This document shows, piece by piece, positions 9,746-20,547 of a stretch of 52,500 nucleotides of DNA; position 1 is the stretch's first letter, and every line of letters begins with the position of its first letter. The notes beneath the pieces are model-generated. The model saw only the letters and a list, made by a program, of their open reading frames with translations. It searched no databases and had not been told where the DNA came from. The position numbers and the translations under genes are program-made. Source of the DNA: Amoebophrya sp. A120 (Eukaryota; Sar; Dinophyceae; Syndiniales; Amoebophryaceae); assembly GCA_905178155.1 (NCBI GenBank), contig CAJINV010000002.1:2990515-3043014 (forward strand), written 5' to 3'.

Positions 9746-10901
9746 AAATTCAACGTCTGCGCACTGTCGTAGTTTCACAAGCGAACCTACTCTTGTCCTC
9801 AGGGAGTAACTCCCCTGCCGATGGTAGTAAGTCTGGTCCATCCGCCTCAGGAAAGTCTCTTTTATCCGCTTGTCGGAAAGTCTGGTCTCATCCGCTTTGC
9901 GGAAAGTTTGGTCCATCCGCCTCAGGAAAGTCTCTTTTATCCGCTTGTCGGAAAGTCTGGTCCATCCGCCTCAGGAAAGTGTTTTTTTATCCGCTTGTCG
10001 GAAAGTCTGGTCCATCCGCCTAAGGAAAGTGTCTTTTATCCGCTCGTCGGAAAGTTTGGCTATCCGCTTGGCGGAAAGTTTGGTCTCATCCGCTTGTCGG
10101 AAAGTTTGGTCTCATCCGCTTTGCGGAGAGTTTGGTTATCCGCTTATCGGAAAGTCTGGCCTTATCCGCTTTGCGGGAAGTTTGGTTTATCCGCTTGGCG
10201 GAAAGTTTGGTCGCATCCGCATGTCGGAAAGTTTTGTCTCATCCGCTGTGCGGAAAGTTGTGGCTATCCGCTTGGCGGAAAGTTTGATCTCATCCGCTCG
10301 GCGGAAAGTTTAGCCCAATCCGCTTTGCGGACAGTTTTGGGCATCTCTGGTTTATCCGTTGTACGGACGTTGTTGGCAGCCGTGACTGTATTCTCGTTGA
10401 CGTTGGCGATAGGAGCGAGAATACGAATTCATGCGGTCTCGCCTTGCGTTGGGAAGGAGGGTCGTTTGGCACTGGCGGTTCGAACCCGTTACCCTTGCGA
10501 ACTTTTTCCCAAGCCAAGGCCCTTGGCTTTCTTTGGTCTTCTTATCCTTTGATCCTCTGATCCCATTGCAACGCGAGGCCGCAAGGCTATCGGTTTTTGT
10601 CCGCTCGAAGCTTTCCACTTCGGGCACTTGCCACTGGTCGGCCCGTCGTCATCGCTACGCCTTCGTCTATGGGGCGCACCGGTTTCCCAAATTCATCGTC
10701 TGGCCGCAGGCGTCGCGCCGGGTTCTTTGGGCTGCTTCGGCGTACCGGCCTCCACCGGTGGGGTAGGTGCTTCCAGGGCGCCTCCTCGTGCGACGCAGTG
10801 GGAGATGCTCCCATCGAGCGATCATCCATAGGGTGATCCTTCCGCGGTGACTGAATAAAATTCAACGTCTGCGCACTGTCGTAGTTTCACAAGCGAACCT
10901 A
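9746..10901. repeat. Block bounded by a 44-base direct repeat
   Basis: The same roughly 44 bases (starting AAATTCAACGTCTGCGCACT, ending CACAAGCGAACCT) occur at 9746-9789 and 10858-10901. Between them lie the satellite at 9838-10370 and about 480 bases of unique GC-rich sequence. The long direct repeats could be an insertion footprint or the ends of a tandem duplication; I see no transposase frame. Confidence 0.6.
9838..10370. repeat. 24-26 base tandem satellite (TCCGC..GCGGAAAGT)
   Basis: About 20 units built from TCCGCTT(G/T)(G/T)CGGAAAGT followed by a spacer such as TTGGTCTCA. Each unit contains a small hairpin (TCCGC/GCGGA). Frames through it are open only because the unit lacks stops. 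Confidence 0.85.
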
Positions 10902-12098
10902 AACACTTTGATTTGACAGTTTCTGTTTCACCCTATACTTCCTTGTCGCGAAAAATATTTATCGCCAGCCATTCTTGAAGATTCTTGGATGTGATATGAT
11001 GACCCACAAAGTGAGCAAGAAGCTCAAACAATCAAAATCAACAATCGAGTTCATCTTCACCAAAAATCTACTTTTCATTCGGGCAACAACTAACTATTTA
11101 CGTTTATACATTCGAGCACCAAGAACAAGATCGATTTCATTTTTTGAGAACCAGCAACTACAGCTTACAAATACAGCTTATCGCTATCACAGTAGAGAGC
11201 AATTTACAGCAGGAGTATTATTGGAACCCGGCTTCGTCTCCGTATTCGTTTGCTTCAAAGTAAAACGAAGAGGCACGGCGGAGCACAAGGCAAAGGGGGC
11301 AAAGACCTCCGAGCGAGGAACCAGCTGGAGCGGGCACCATGAAATGATGACGTCGAGAATCAGAATTGTATACGTAGATATTAGATATAGATGGGCACAG
11401 CATCGCTATTTTATACTTTTCTTTTCTCATTGCGCTTTCCACCGCGATATGACATTCCTATTCCTTTGATCAATTGCAATATTTTGATATCGATAGTAAG
11501 AGTGATGGTATGAATGCGTAATATTGCGTCACTGCAGCTCCTGCTGCACAGGATTGCACCAGCAGCGGCTGCTGCAAGATAGTCAGTCAGACTTTGGTTC
11601 TTTTTTTTCAAGACGACGAAATAAATAGAGCTGCTGTATTATACCAGGGGAGTTTCATGAAAAACAAAATCGTCCTAGTTGGGCACGGATCACTCTCCAC
11701 GTGTTGATTTCAACGCACGCGAGAGTTCTTGCCTGTGCAAAAATGTTGTTCTAGTTTTTTACCTACGCTACTTACTACAAAAAAACACTCAATCTGTTTC
11801 AATTTCCGTCAGCGGTCTGTTTCACCGTCGAAGTGCTAGCGGGCCGGAGTTTATTCCTATTCATTTTATATGGTTCTTGAATTTGAATTTCTCGGTTTGG
11901 TTTCCCTTTCCTCCACTCGCTTGTTTGTTTGTGAAACCATTTTGAAAATTTTTTACCACGTGCCTTTATTTTGTTTTTTGAGTCGCCGTGTGCGTGTTCA
12001 GATCTGGTCGCTGTGAAGAAGAAATTAGAACAGTGTTGTACACGTCACAGGAGCTTGTTCAGAACTCCGAAACCTTTGGAACACGACGAGGTAAAAAC
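10902..12098. other. Non-coding upstream region of the TMEM164-like gene
   Basis: AT-rich, no repeats recognised. A 164-codon frame at 10975-11469 has unremarkable composition and no domain, so I do not call it. No TATA box or other promoter motif can be assigned. Confidence 0.4.
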
Positions 12099-15000
12099 AT
12101 GAGCGCTTCCGCCCTCGCGGCCGGGAAAAGAAATACTCCGATTCCGTGGTACAGCCCCTCCTCTTGGAAGTCCAGTTTTTACTTGGGCTTGGAGGGCGAC
12201 ACCGACTGCGGAACCTGGTACGATTTTTGGAACACCGGACAAGAATGGGTTACGGAATTAGCCATCGTGGTGCCGATCTTGTTTCTTCTCTGGAATTCCA
12301 AGGTTTCCGACGTTTTCCGGAAACACCTCGGAGTTCTTGCTGTACCTGTAGTCCCTGATTATGAGAATGCCAGCACGAAGAAATTATCAGCGACTACAGC
12401 TAGTACAGGACAAGACAGCACTCCTAGGTCGAGTGCGGATGACAAGAACGGAAAGCCAAGGAAGCAACAGCAAGTAGATTCACCAGCAACTACAACAACA
12501 GCACCGGCAGATGAACAGCTACAAGCGATGAAAACAACATCCGAAAAAATCAAAATGGCGAAAAGTGAAATTATAACTCTGATTCCAAACCCGTCGTACC
12601 GAGACTACCTCATCGCCCTCCTGATCGGCTTATGAACTGCAAAAGTATCGTACTAGTATAAATTGCAATACAAATCCGCTCAGCATTACAAATCAAATTT
12701 GTAATGCGGATTTTCCTTAACAGCCTGAATTTGTAATGCATCGCTGCAATTAGTACGAGTACGATACTTTTGCAGTGCATACGGCTGGCCCCTTCCGTAT
12801 CTGATCCAGCAGCGGCATGAATCTAGATATGCTGTGCAAAAGTATCGCACTCGTATAAATGCAAGTCTTGCATTACAAATCTTTTTCCCAAGGCAGATCT
12901 GCATTACAAATTTTATTTCTCATGCTGAGGAAATTTGTATATGCATCTTTACGAATGCGATACTTTTGCAATTCATACTAGATCTTTGGCAACCATGGGC
13001 CACGCATGTCATTTCGTGTTGACCTGCCAGATACTAGTTTTGATCTTACCGATAAATAGGAGCAGAACAAGTGGAAGTAGTGCAGCCGTGAGCAGAACTG
13101 CTGCTGGAGGAAGCTACTTCGGTGCAGTTGGCGCAACATCATTTATCAATTTTTTTTCGACCAACTTTCTCGTCTCCCAGCTGCTCCAGCTGGTCGTTAT
13201 CCCGCTCACTGCCGCCTACGTGCCACCTCTGGCGAAACCGGACTGGCGTGGCTGGATATCAACTGCAAAAATGTCTGGGTCTGGAAACTTGTGATGCAAG
13301 TAAGGGAATAGTGAACTCACTATAATGCGCTGCCAAGCATGACAAGCTTTTTCCATGGCTCTGAGTTGCGCACTCCGCAGGAGAAACTTCGTTTTTGCAT
13401 GTCGGGGAGGAGGAGCTCTTCGCGGCCACGCAACACAGAGTTCAGAGTCATGCCAGACAAGCATGACAAATCTCGCAATCTCCCAGACCCAGACACTTTT
13501 GCATTTGATACTGGAGCGAGAAGTTTAACGTGGAATTGCTCCCGAATTCCGGAATCGTCATCAACTTGTACACGTGGAGCTTTGTCGGCGAACACTTGGG
13601 GATGGTATTTGCGGGCTTGTACATCCTCTTCTTCTCCCGGTACAGTGTTATCATCAAGGAGATTTTCCAGTCCAAAAAACTTTTTTGGGGTTTTGTTTGG
13701 AACAACTACCTCGCCGGGTTTGCGGTCTACCAGGTCTTCTACACGATTGTTTCCCGACTATGCATTGCAAAAGTATCGTACTCGTATAAATGCATTACAA
13801 ATTTCCTCAGCATGAGAAATAAAATTTGTAATGCGGATTTACCTTAAGAGCAAGATTTGTAATGCATGTTTGCAATTACTACGAGTACGATACTTTTGCA
13901 CAGGATACCGACTAGTCCAGTACAACGTGGGGTATCAACTGTGCCCCCCTGCTATCCTGTGCAAATAAAGGATCGTACTCGTACTAAGCGCAGTCATGCA
14001 AGACAAATTTCTTTTTCAAGCTAAATCAGCATGGTAAATTCCATTTGTGATGCTGAGCTAATTTGTATTGCAACACTACGAGAAGTACGGCACTTTTGCA
14101 GTTCATACCGGCCGCGGTGAAAAAGCCGACGGTGAAAATGCTGGAATTGGCGATGGTCGTGTGGAATTTTTTGGTGGACAAGCTGTTCTTGTTCCATGGG
14201 GTTCTTTTCGCACTACAAAAAACGGCTCTTTTCTACGAAAAATACCCCGGCCCGACCGATTGGTACGATCAGCCAGCGAAGTGGAATCCGAACTTTGTCG
14301 CACCAGGAGCAACAGGCGGTGGAGGTGGATCCGGATCAATAAATACTGCTAGTTCAACATCTTTCGTCGACTTAGTATGGTGTTCTCAATTGTTACATTC
14401 TCAACTGTTACATGATTTTTCATGCACGGATACCTTGAGCCGCCAGATGGTGAAGCTGCTTCGCATGACAAATCTGCGAAGGGGTAGGCAGCACCTAAAT
14501 GTGTGCGGAATTTGTAATGCAAAAGGCGCGATCCTCCTCCTTTCACTTTTGCCATTCTTGCATTACAACCTCGCGTAACAGTTGAGAATGATGTAACGTT
14601 TGAGAGCGCCATACTTGGACCGGTTTAACCGGACGCACCCGATCATCAACGTCGTGAAGGATCGGGAGATCTTGCTGAGGGAAGGGGGAGCGGCGGGATC
14701 GTCTTTGTCTAGCACGCCGTACGTTTGGAACGACATTTACGCAAACAGAATAGAAGTGGTACAACGACCACCAGCAGCGGGAGGTCTCGGAGTTCTTTCA
14801 AGCGGCAGCGGCAACACAGATTCTGACTCAAGTACAACTTCATCTAACGTCACTACCCTCTACTTCAACCTGTGGCACGTTTGGTATAACATGTGCATCA
14901 TCGGGTGGCTGCTTGGGCCCTGGTTGATTCTGACGTTTTACGTGTTTGGGAAATTCGTTGTCGGGTTTTTTCAACCGAACAACAGCCCGTTCAGGTGGTT

Positions 15001-15106
15001 CACGCCGGTGAAGGTGATGGCTGCGGGGTTTGCTGTGCCCTTTCTCTTCTGCTTCCTCGCGGTCGCAGTGGATCAAGTGGGGAGGGTGGTGAGGGAGAAA
15101 TTATGA
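12099..15106 (+). CDS. TMEM164-like multi-pass membrane protein
   Basis: Seven exons (12099-12630, 12787-12827, 12983-13256, 13516-13758, 13913-13952, 14113-14375, 14619-15106) join into 626 codons plus TGA with no frameshift. Recognition is from memory of human TMEM164: a GDTDC / GGPDC start region, a GHACHFVLTCQ segment like the NPCHVVTMMQ motif (here Cys200-His201), and a YQLCPPA segment like NMLCPA. TMEM164 is reported to be an ER/Golgi acyltransferase making polyunsaturated ether phospholipids, with the Cys implicated; activity here is inference. Several hydrophobic spans are visible, including ELAIVVPILFLLW, LLQLVVIPLTAAY and two near the C terminus. It is about twice the human length, owing to low-complexity Ser/Thr/Gly inserts in exons 1, 3, 6 and 7. 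The start is the first ATG of the open frame with the conserved region; an earlier in-frame ATG at 11988 is possible. Confidence 0.6.
12631..12781. mobile_element. Introner, family A (151 bp)
   Basis: Starts TATGAACTGCAAAAGTATCG and ends GATACTTTTGCAGTGCATA. Exact duplication CGGCT. Excision joins Leu-Ile-Gly to Trp-Pro-Leu inside a likely membrane segment. Confidence 0.93.
12828..12977. mobile_element. Introner, family A (150 bp)
   Basis: Starts TATGCTGTGCAAAAGTATCG and ends GATACTTTTGCAATTCATA. Exact duplication CTAGA. Excision brings the GHACH motif into frame eight residues downstream. Confidence 0.93.
13257..13510. mobile_element. Introner, family B (254 bp)
   Basis: Starts TATCAACTGCAAAAATGTCT and ends CAGACACTTTTGCATTTGATA. 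Exact duplication CTGGA. Excision restores Trp-Arg-Gly-Trp-Ser-Glu. Confidence 0.93.
13759..13907. mobile_element. Introner, family A (149 bp)
   Basis: Starts TATGCATTGCAAAAGTATCG and ends GATACTTTTGCACAGGATA. Exact duplication CCGAC. A good compact reference copy for the 8.6 kb element at 23317-31950. Confidence 0.93.
13953..14107. mobile_element. Introner, family A (155 bp)
   Basis: Starts TATCCTGTGCAAATAAAGGA and ends GGCACTTTTGCAGTTCATA. Flanks CCTGC and CCGGC (one mismatch). Excision completes the Cys-Pro-Pro-Ala motif (GC|C). Confidence 0.88.
14376..14613. mobile_element. Introner, family J (238 bp)
   Basis: Starts TATGGTGTTCTCAATTGTTA and ends ACGTTTGAGAGCGCCATA, with a second inverted pair TTCTCAACTGTTAC / GTAACAGTTGAGAA inside. 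Flanks CTTAG and CTTGG (one mismatch). Interior words GCATGACAAAT and GAATTTGTAATGC are shared with other families. Single copy here. Confidence 0.87.
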
Positions 15107-16749
15107 GATTGATATTGGACATCTTCAAGCAGAAGCACCAATGTTGCGAGGTGGAACGCGAAATCCAAACTAGTCTTTGAGCATGTCTACTTTGCTGCTA
15201 CGTGCCGCTCCGCACGACGCGTTTAGTGAAAAAGAACAAGCGCCCGCTACTCAAGAAGCAAAAAGGATCTCAAATGCAACGCGCTTATCGACGCTGAGCA
15301 CACGCTCGCGGAGCGCATCTTGTTCATCTTCATTGTTGAAGAAGACGAAATAACAGGGGTGAGAGAGGAGGAGCGCAGCCGGGCACGGGTTGTTTCTTCA
15401 CTAGAAGACTGCGATTGGCGTGAGTGTAGTAGGGCTCGGCGCGGTTATTTGATTCGTGACGCCGGTCGCGCGCCGCTTTTCCAAATGGGCGCAGCCGGTT
15501 GAAAAGCCGGCGCCCTATTCGCGTCGTACTGGCCTGGCTGCACGCCCGGCCGGCTCCGGAAAGCTTCTGGGCGGCGCCTCCGGGAGCGCGGAAATCCTGG
15601 CGGGCTTTGCGAACGGTGGCAGCGCGAGAAGCAGCGCAAGAAGGCCAGAAGGGAGCGCGGCGCCCGCCGGCCCTGGTAGTGCTAGCGCGGGCCCGTGGAA
15701 CCAGCCCCCCGGCGGAAGAGCGCGCGGACCTTGGGGCGCGCCGGTTCCGCGCGGACGTTTTGGCCGGTGAGTGTTTCGCCTTGGCGAGATTCCGGGCGGG
15801 CACCTCCGTAGCACAATCTGCGAAAATGCTGGCGCAGAGCATCAACGCCGCAAGCGGTGGGGGTGAGATGTGGGCCGCCTATGGCAGCGGCGCGCGCCCC
15901 GTTTTGTGTGGGGCCCTCTTGGCAGTTGGACGCAGTGCAGCCGTTTGGCCCGTGGCGTGCGTGCAGTGCGCGAGCTCCGAGCGGTGTCGCATGCGACAGA
16001 AAGTGCTCATCTTTGGAGACGATGCCGCGGGCGCGGCGGGCGCGGGATAACATTATCGGGGAGCCGCGTCGTTCATGGCCCGAACTAGAAAGGACGTACG
16101 AACCCGCGCCGGTGCTGCGTTGCCTGCTGCCTTTTTTGCAATCTGCTACGGGCCGCCGCCGCCGGCCTCCCGCGCCGGCAGGCTGGACGCTGGGCCCGCG
16201 GACGCGCCCCCCCTGTATGGTCGTCCGGGGTAGGGCGCCGCTCGCGCAAATGTGGGGGGCTTGGGGGCCGGCGGGCCGCCCGTCCGCGCCCTCTTCTCCA
16301 CGTGCCGCGGCGGCTCCCTTTGTTTGTCAGACGGCGGTCGGCAAGATTAGTGGCGCGCGCTCGCATGCCAATGAATGGGTGTGGTGGAAAGCCTTGCACA
16401 TTGGCGGCTGCGTGGATGTTGTAAGGAGCCTGGGTCGTTTCTTGACCGACTTCGCCTGCGCCCTACCAGCGCACACTCACAGCAAGGAAGTGATGCGCGG
16501 CTGGGGTTGCGGCTCGACGCCGGTGCCTGAGTTTCAGACAGACCGACGAGCGGTGGTCTGTATTGCATCCGGCGTTGCTCTGGATCGTGACTCAGCAGTA
16601 TGGCCGTAGTAGCTGGAGAAGGAGATGAGGCCACAGCTCCTCGTTTCTGTTGCCTTGCTGCGTATTAAAACACTCACGCACGATGGTCTTTTGCGAGAAA
16701 GTGGTAGCGTCCTGCTCCTTCTGTTCCTGTTTGGCCCGGCGTATGTGTC
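15107..16749. other. GC-rich non-coding block
   Basis: From about 15330 to 16650 the sequence becomes strongly GC-rich. Long frames (for example 15499-16050 and 15857-16609) are open on both strands at once with Arg/Ala/Pro-rich, domain-free translations, as expected from few stop codons rather than from genes. No introner arms are seen. Confidence 0.5.
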
Positions 16750-16760
16750 TCATGTGACTC

Positions 16761-17029
16761 TCAAATTCCATTTGGGTAAATGAATACGATCCTCATGCAT
16801 ATGCACATGCGCATGACCCAGACCCGCACTGCAGAAGCAAAGTAATAAAGTAAGTCGCCTGTCGCCGTCTCGGCAGCATCACTGGAAAAAACTCACCACA
16901 GAATATGATCACGGACACGACCAGCTGCACCAGGAAGATGTAGATGATATACAAACACATCAAAATGATCATCGGAGGATCTCTCTGGTCCGAATACGTA
17001 AAGTAAGACCCAAAAGCGATCTTCGTCAT
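16761..17029 (-). CDS. Possible small membrane protein, one GT-AG intron
   Basis: Tentative. Starting at 17029 on the minus strand the frame gives a hydrophilic N terminus, then a strong hydrophobic span (IILMCLYIIYIFLVQLVVSV). A consensus donor GTGAGT begins at 16896, and a TTGCTTCTGCAG acceptor ends at 16829. Splicing 17029-16897 to 16828-16761 gives 66 codons plus TGA; reading through without splicing gives 78 residues. It would be divergent from the NOL12-like gene, with about 400 bases between starts. No family recognised; the call rests only on hydrophobicity and the splice signals. Confidence 0.25.
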
Positions 17030-17425
17030 TCAAATCAGTGTTAATTTCTGATCACCGCTGCAAGAAATGCCAAAACTCAAGCATTCCCCTGATCTTCCGC
17101 GTGAGATCCGAGCCACAAATTTACACAATTTCTACTGACAAGCCTAAATTTTTACTGTCTGCCCTCTACCTTCACAGGACGTCGACAGTCTCAGCAGATG
17201 CTACGTGAAAAGAAGTGTCTTGTCTTTGTTTCTGCTAGTACTTGCGACACAACCTGTAGTCACGCGTATAATTTTTGTACGACAGCAACGCTCTCGTCGC
17301 TTTAGTTGGTGCCCTAACTCTGCATACGCACGACCGTACGTTGTTTTGCTCTTGATTCGGATTGTTATTTGCGCGACGTCGAACTACACGGGTACCTACT
17401 TACTACTAAAAAAAAACACAAAAAA
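17030..17425. promoter_or_regulatory. Upstream region of the NOL12-like gene
   Basis: About 400 non-coding bases that end in an A-rich leader just before the ATG (ACACAAAAAA). It may hold promoters in both directions if the minus-strand gene is real. No specific motif can be named. Confidence 0.3.
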
Positions 17426-18448
17426 ATGGCTCGCCGCAAGAGCAAGACCGCTTCCGGCCTGGAGTCCATGGACCGGTCCCACCCGGAGCACCACGAAACC
17501 AAGCGGCAGAACAAGGAAAAGCAGTATTGGAAACAAAAAGTGCAGAAGGACCAGAAGCAGCTGAAGAGAAAGCAGAAGAACCAGGAAACTTTGGTATTCG
17601 ATGTAAAAACGCGAAACGCGTTCATCACCGGGTTTCGGAAGCGGAAGCAGGAGCGACAGCGCGTGGCCAAGCAGGAGAATGAGGATAAACTCCAGGAATC
17701 GAAACGGGAAATGCGACGGGAAAATCGGGAACGGATTACGGAAGAGTACGAGCAAATGAGGGAGGCAGTGAAGAAAACATTGGAGACGTTGAATAAAGAC
17801 GAGGGGGATGAGACTACATGCAAAGGAGATAAAGAACACGGAACTACAGGTGGTGCAAAAGAGCACGGCAAAGACGACGAGAATTGCGCAGCAGTTGTAT
17901 CGCATGACAAAGACGAAGAAAATTCCGAAATCCAACCCCTCGACCAGTCCCAGAAGCCCCCAACAATCGATGTTTTCAGTGCGGAGATTGAAGATTCGGA
18001 CTCCGATGACTGTCTGTTCCCCAACGCAACAGTGACCACCACTTTCGGGCTGCCGGACTGTCCGACGGCGTTGGGCGGTGGGAGTGTACCGGGAGTGACG
18101 CTGGGTGGCAGAAGTTCCAGTTGCAGCGCAGCGGGAGGTAGGGATGCAACACCAAGGGAAGATCACAACAGCAAACTTTCTGAACAAACTACAAATAATT
18201 TGGACGGCTCGACAGCAAGTACAGCTCGAGCTGCTGCTTCCGGAACAGGTGGGGACAAGAAGAAAACGTTAGAAGAAAAGGTAAAAAAGAGTGCGAAGAA
18301 AGTGAAGAGAACGTCGAAGCCGACGCGAAAATCAGCGGGGATGGCGAGAAAGAGCAAAGCGAAAAAGAAACAAGCGGCGAAGAAAAATAAAGGCGGGAAA
18401 AAGAAGGGTGGCGGGGGTGGGGGAAAGAAAGGCGGGAAGAAGAAGTGA
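17426..18448 (+). CDS. NOL12: NOL12/Rrp17-like nucleolar protein
   Basis: Intronless, 340 residues. Residues about 55-110 match the NOL12/Rrp17 family from memory: LVFDVKTRNAFITGFRKRK followed by a long basic helix rich in Gln/Arg/Glu. In yeast, Rrp17 is a 5'-3' exonuclease acting in 60S pre-rRNA processing; NOL12 is its animal relative. The middle (about 140-280) is acidic and Ser/Thr-rich. The last 60 residues are Lys- and Gly-rich, fitting nucleolar or RNA binding. I chose the ATG at 17426, after the A-rich leader, because it starts the basic RRKSK segment; an in-frame ATG at 17369 lies in leader-like sequence. The dense Glu/Lys composition explains open frames on the opposite strand, which are not genes. 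Confidence 0.75.
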   Translation: MARRKSKTASGLESMDRSHPEHHETKRQNKEKQYWKQKVQKDQKQLKRKQKNQETLVFDVKTRNAFITGFRKRKQERQRVAKQENEDKLQESKREMRRENRERITEEYEQMREAVKKTLETLNKDEGDETTCKGDKEHGTTGGAKEHGKDDENCAAVVSHDKDEENSEIQPLDQSQKPPTIDVFSAEIEDSDSDDCLFPNATVTTTFGLPDCPTALGGGSVPGVTLGGRSSSCSAAGGRDATPREDHNSKLSEQTTNNLDGSTASTARAAASGTGGDKKKTLEEKVKKSAKKVKRTSKPTRKSAGMARKSKAKKKQAAKKNKGGKKKGGGGGGKKGGKKK

Positions 18449-18968
18449 GGGATTGGGATAAGGATATCAACAACGATGATGATTTTTTCTTCGTTCATCT
18501 TCTAGCTGGCTCGTGTCAGCACGTTGTACATGTACTATCTTTCAGTGCATTACTAGCAACGATTTCTAACTGGTGCCTCTTGTCCCGTCACTGCATTCGT
18601 ATTTGCTATTGAGCATCAGAAAATTAGGCAGTGGTTTTATTCAACACACGCGCGCCTACTACTGTCGCTGCGGAGATGAACAACTCTACAAGACGAAGTG
18701 TTCTTCTTCCATGCCAATTCGCCTTCTTGTTGCACCATTCTTTGCTCAAATCTTTATCGGTCGGTTTCAAGGTTGAGAATGTGACCACCCAGCCGCAACA
18801 AGAATGCTTTCACGTCTTGACATTGGAGCCTCGGTCTAGTTCGACTGTGCTAGGCCTCAGGTTTGTTCAGAAGTTATCAAAAAAGCAGAAAGAAAGTTTA
18901 TCGAAGACATCGGCCGTAGCTGAATCGCTCGTGACATTGACACCCTCATTTCGGTTGTACGCCAGTAG
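18449..18968. other. 3' flank of the NOL12-like gene
   Basis: About 520 AT-rich bases with no conserved frame. A CTCAGGTTTGT string near 18856 looks splice-donor-like but has no gene model to support it. Confidence 0.3.
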
Positions 18969-19171
18969 AAGTTTTTACTCCACCCTTGTTGTATTGACGA
19001 ATCCGAACTTCCCCTTTACGTGTCCGCAACGGCCGAGGAGGCGCTGGAGGCCGCACAGCAAGCCCGCAAGGACGTGCTTGCGAACTACCGCGAGCGGGTC
19101 GACGCCATCCGGGCGCAACGCGCGCAGCGAGCTGAGGCCCCCGCCCCGCCGCTCGGGGGTCTCGCACAATG
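18969..19171 (+). CDS. Orphan helical reading frame, possible terminal exon
   Basis: A frame open from about 18969 to TGA at 19171, without an obvious ATG. From about 19012 it becomes GC-rich and reads as an Ala/Glu/Arg helix (SATAEEALEAAQQARKDVLA and onward) ending APPLGGLAQ. The abrupt change in base composition differs from both flanks. It could be the last exon of a short gene, a gene relic or acquired DNA. No family recognised. Confidence 0.25.
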
Positions 19172-19309
19172 AAGTCGAAGAAAGGAAAGAATTTGTTCTG
19201 AAATTGAAATCAAGAGGTTCTTCACAGTGAAGTTCCTCAAGTAGACTCCTCATTTTGAGTAGAAGTCTGGCGTACTAAACGCGAACACTGTAAACTGTAA
19301 ACTGTAAAT

Positions 19310-19650
19310 CACATGCTGTTCCTGGTTGGAACACGTGCTGTTCCTGTTTCTCGTTCTCGCGCACTACGTACGTTTCCATTATTATTTCTTCGAAATGTGT
19401 TGATTGCCATGTTGCTCTTTTCTCAGTACCATTCATGACCCACCCTCAACCTCAAGTAAATAAGCAAGTACTCACATACCCACCTATTTTCACTTTTAGA
19501 ATAAACAGAGTTATGCTGGAGTTCGAGTTTCAGGAAGGAAAACGACACGACGTTTTGTTCCATCCTAAATAAAGAACCTTTGTCGATTAAGTGTACTTAT
19601 TATTGTAAGATGAACCTGAAGAACATCAAGGACAACAACTCACGACTATA
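19310..19650. repeat. Upstream part of a duplicated gene start (copy 1)
   Basis: Bases from about 19310 (CATGCTGTTCCTGGTTGGAA) through the ATG at 19651 recur with small changes at about 20548-20965. Shared landmarks are TTCGAAATGTGTTGA, CTCAGTACCATTCATGA and the ACTCACATACCCACCTA run. The leader of the oxidase gene was duplicated with its first codons. Confidence 0.75.
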
Positions 19651-19920
19651 ATGAGCAGCATCGACAAGATGTCGTCATCGAATAAGGCATCGAATAGCAG
19701 CTCCACGACCAAGCCCTCGAAAAAAGCCGCCGACGAGAAGCAGAACGCCCTTGTCATTGGCAACGGCATCAACGGCATCATGATTACCATGCTCATCAGC
19801 ATCATCGTCCCACATGCACGACGAGAACAGCATTCCGTTCTTATCGAGCCCCAGATTGGCATAGTACGCTCCTTGCTGACAGGCTACAGCATCGGGGTAC
19901 CGGGCGTAGCAAATTGGTAG
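19651..19920 (+). pseudogene. Truncated duplicate of the amino-acid oxidase start
   Basis: The first roughly 40 codons match the full gene at 20966, including the linker KKAADEKQNALVIGNGI, which forms the start of the FAD-binding fold. At the second half of the GxGxxG motif the copy diverges: the last glycine context is replaced and unrelated sequence follows to a stop at 19920. It lacks the rest of the Rossmann fold and all catalytic regions, so it cannot bind FAD as the parent does. It may still be transcribed, because the upstream region was copied too. Confidence 0.7.
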
Positions 19921-20547
19921 GGTATGCAGAGAAAAAAGATGTCGATGCTCTTCGCAGTCACACTATTGCTCCTACATCTTCTCACTGTGAATGCAAAAAG
20001 AAAACGTACAAAAGTACGTTCTGCACTGCGCTCGCTCGTTTTCATGTGGTTTGTGTGCCGAGGGATTTGAGTTTAGGCATAGTGATGAGATGCTTTTTCG
20101 GTCCTCGGACATGCTCGCCTATTCGGTTCCTGTCTTCTACCTGATTCGCATGCCCGAGTTGGATCGCGCCTCGCTCGCCTTTTTCGTTTCCTCGCTTTTC
20201 TTAGAGTCCGGACGCATCTCGGTTTCGGATGAGAGAAGGTGTGGCGCATACGTACGTAGGTCTGTACTATGTACAGGTTTAGAGCCAGCGCAGCTGAAGC
20301 CCTACTGTGTTGGACTTCCGGCAGGCCACTGGATTGTCCTTCATAGGCCGCCGAGAGATTCGCTTTGCCTCGCTCGATTTTTTTCTTCATCCTTCTCTTT
20401 TTGCTTTTCTTTTCCAAAAAACTATGCATGTAGGGATCGCACATGACAAGATGGGCGTCCGTCGCGGCCGGATCTCCCAGGGTTTCAGGGTTTAGGTTCG
20501 TTTAGGGTTCCTATTTGACTTACTCCCTTGTATTGACGTATACGGAA
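19921..20547. other. Spacer between the two gene starts
   Basis: Unique sequence without a convincing gene. A 151-codon frame at 19991-20446 shows no domain and ends in Ser/Phe-rich sequence. The telomere-like repeats at 20478-20516 close the spacer just before the duplicated segment resumes. Confidence 0.4.
20478..20516. repeat. Degenerate telomere-like TTTAGGG units
   Basis: Reads CAGGGTTTCAGGGTTTAGG then TTCGTTTAGGGTTCC: three to four imperfect TTTAGGG-type units, the telomere motif of dinoflagellates and plants. It sits at the junction between spacer and the second copy of the duplicated leader. Confidence 0.45.

Noticed and set aside
10470-10500. tRNA-like B box (GGTTCGAACCC)
   Set aside because: No A box at suitable spacing and no cloverleaf could be folded; a tRNA-derived SINE cannot be supported.
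10975-11469. Open frame of 164 codons
   Set aside because: No domain, irregular composition, and it lies in AT-rich sequence upstream of a gene; nothing supports coding.
15857-16609. Open frame of 250 codons in GC-rich DNA
   Set aside because: Several overlapping frames on both strands are open at once; composition is Arg/Ala/Pro-rich with no motif.
17396-18187. Minus-strand frame of 263 codons
   Set aside because: Antisense shadow of the Lys/Glu-rich NOL12-like gene.
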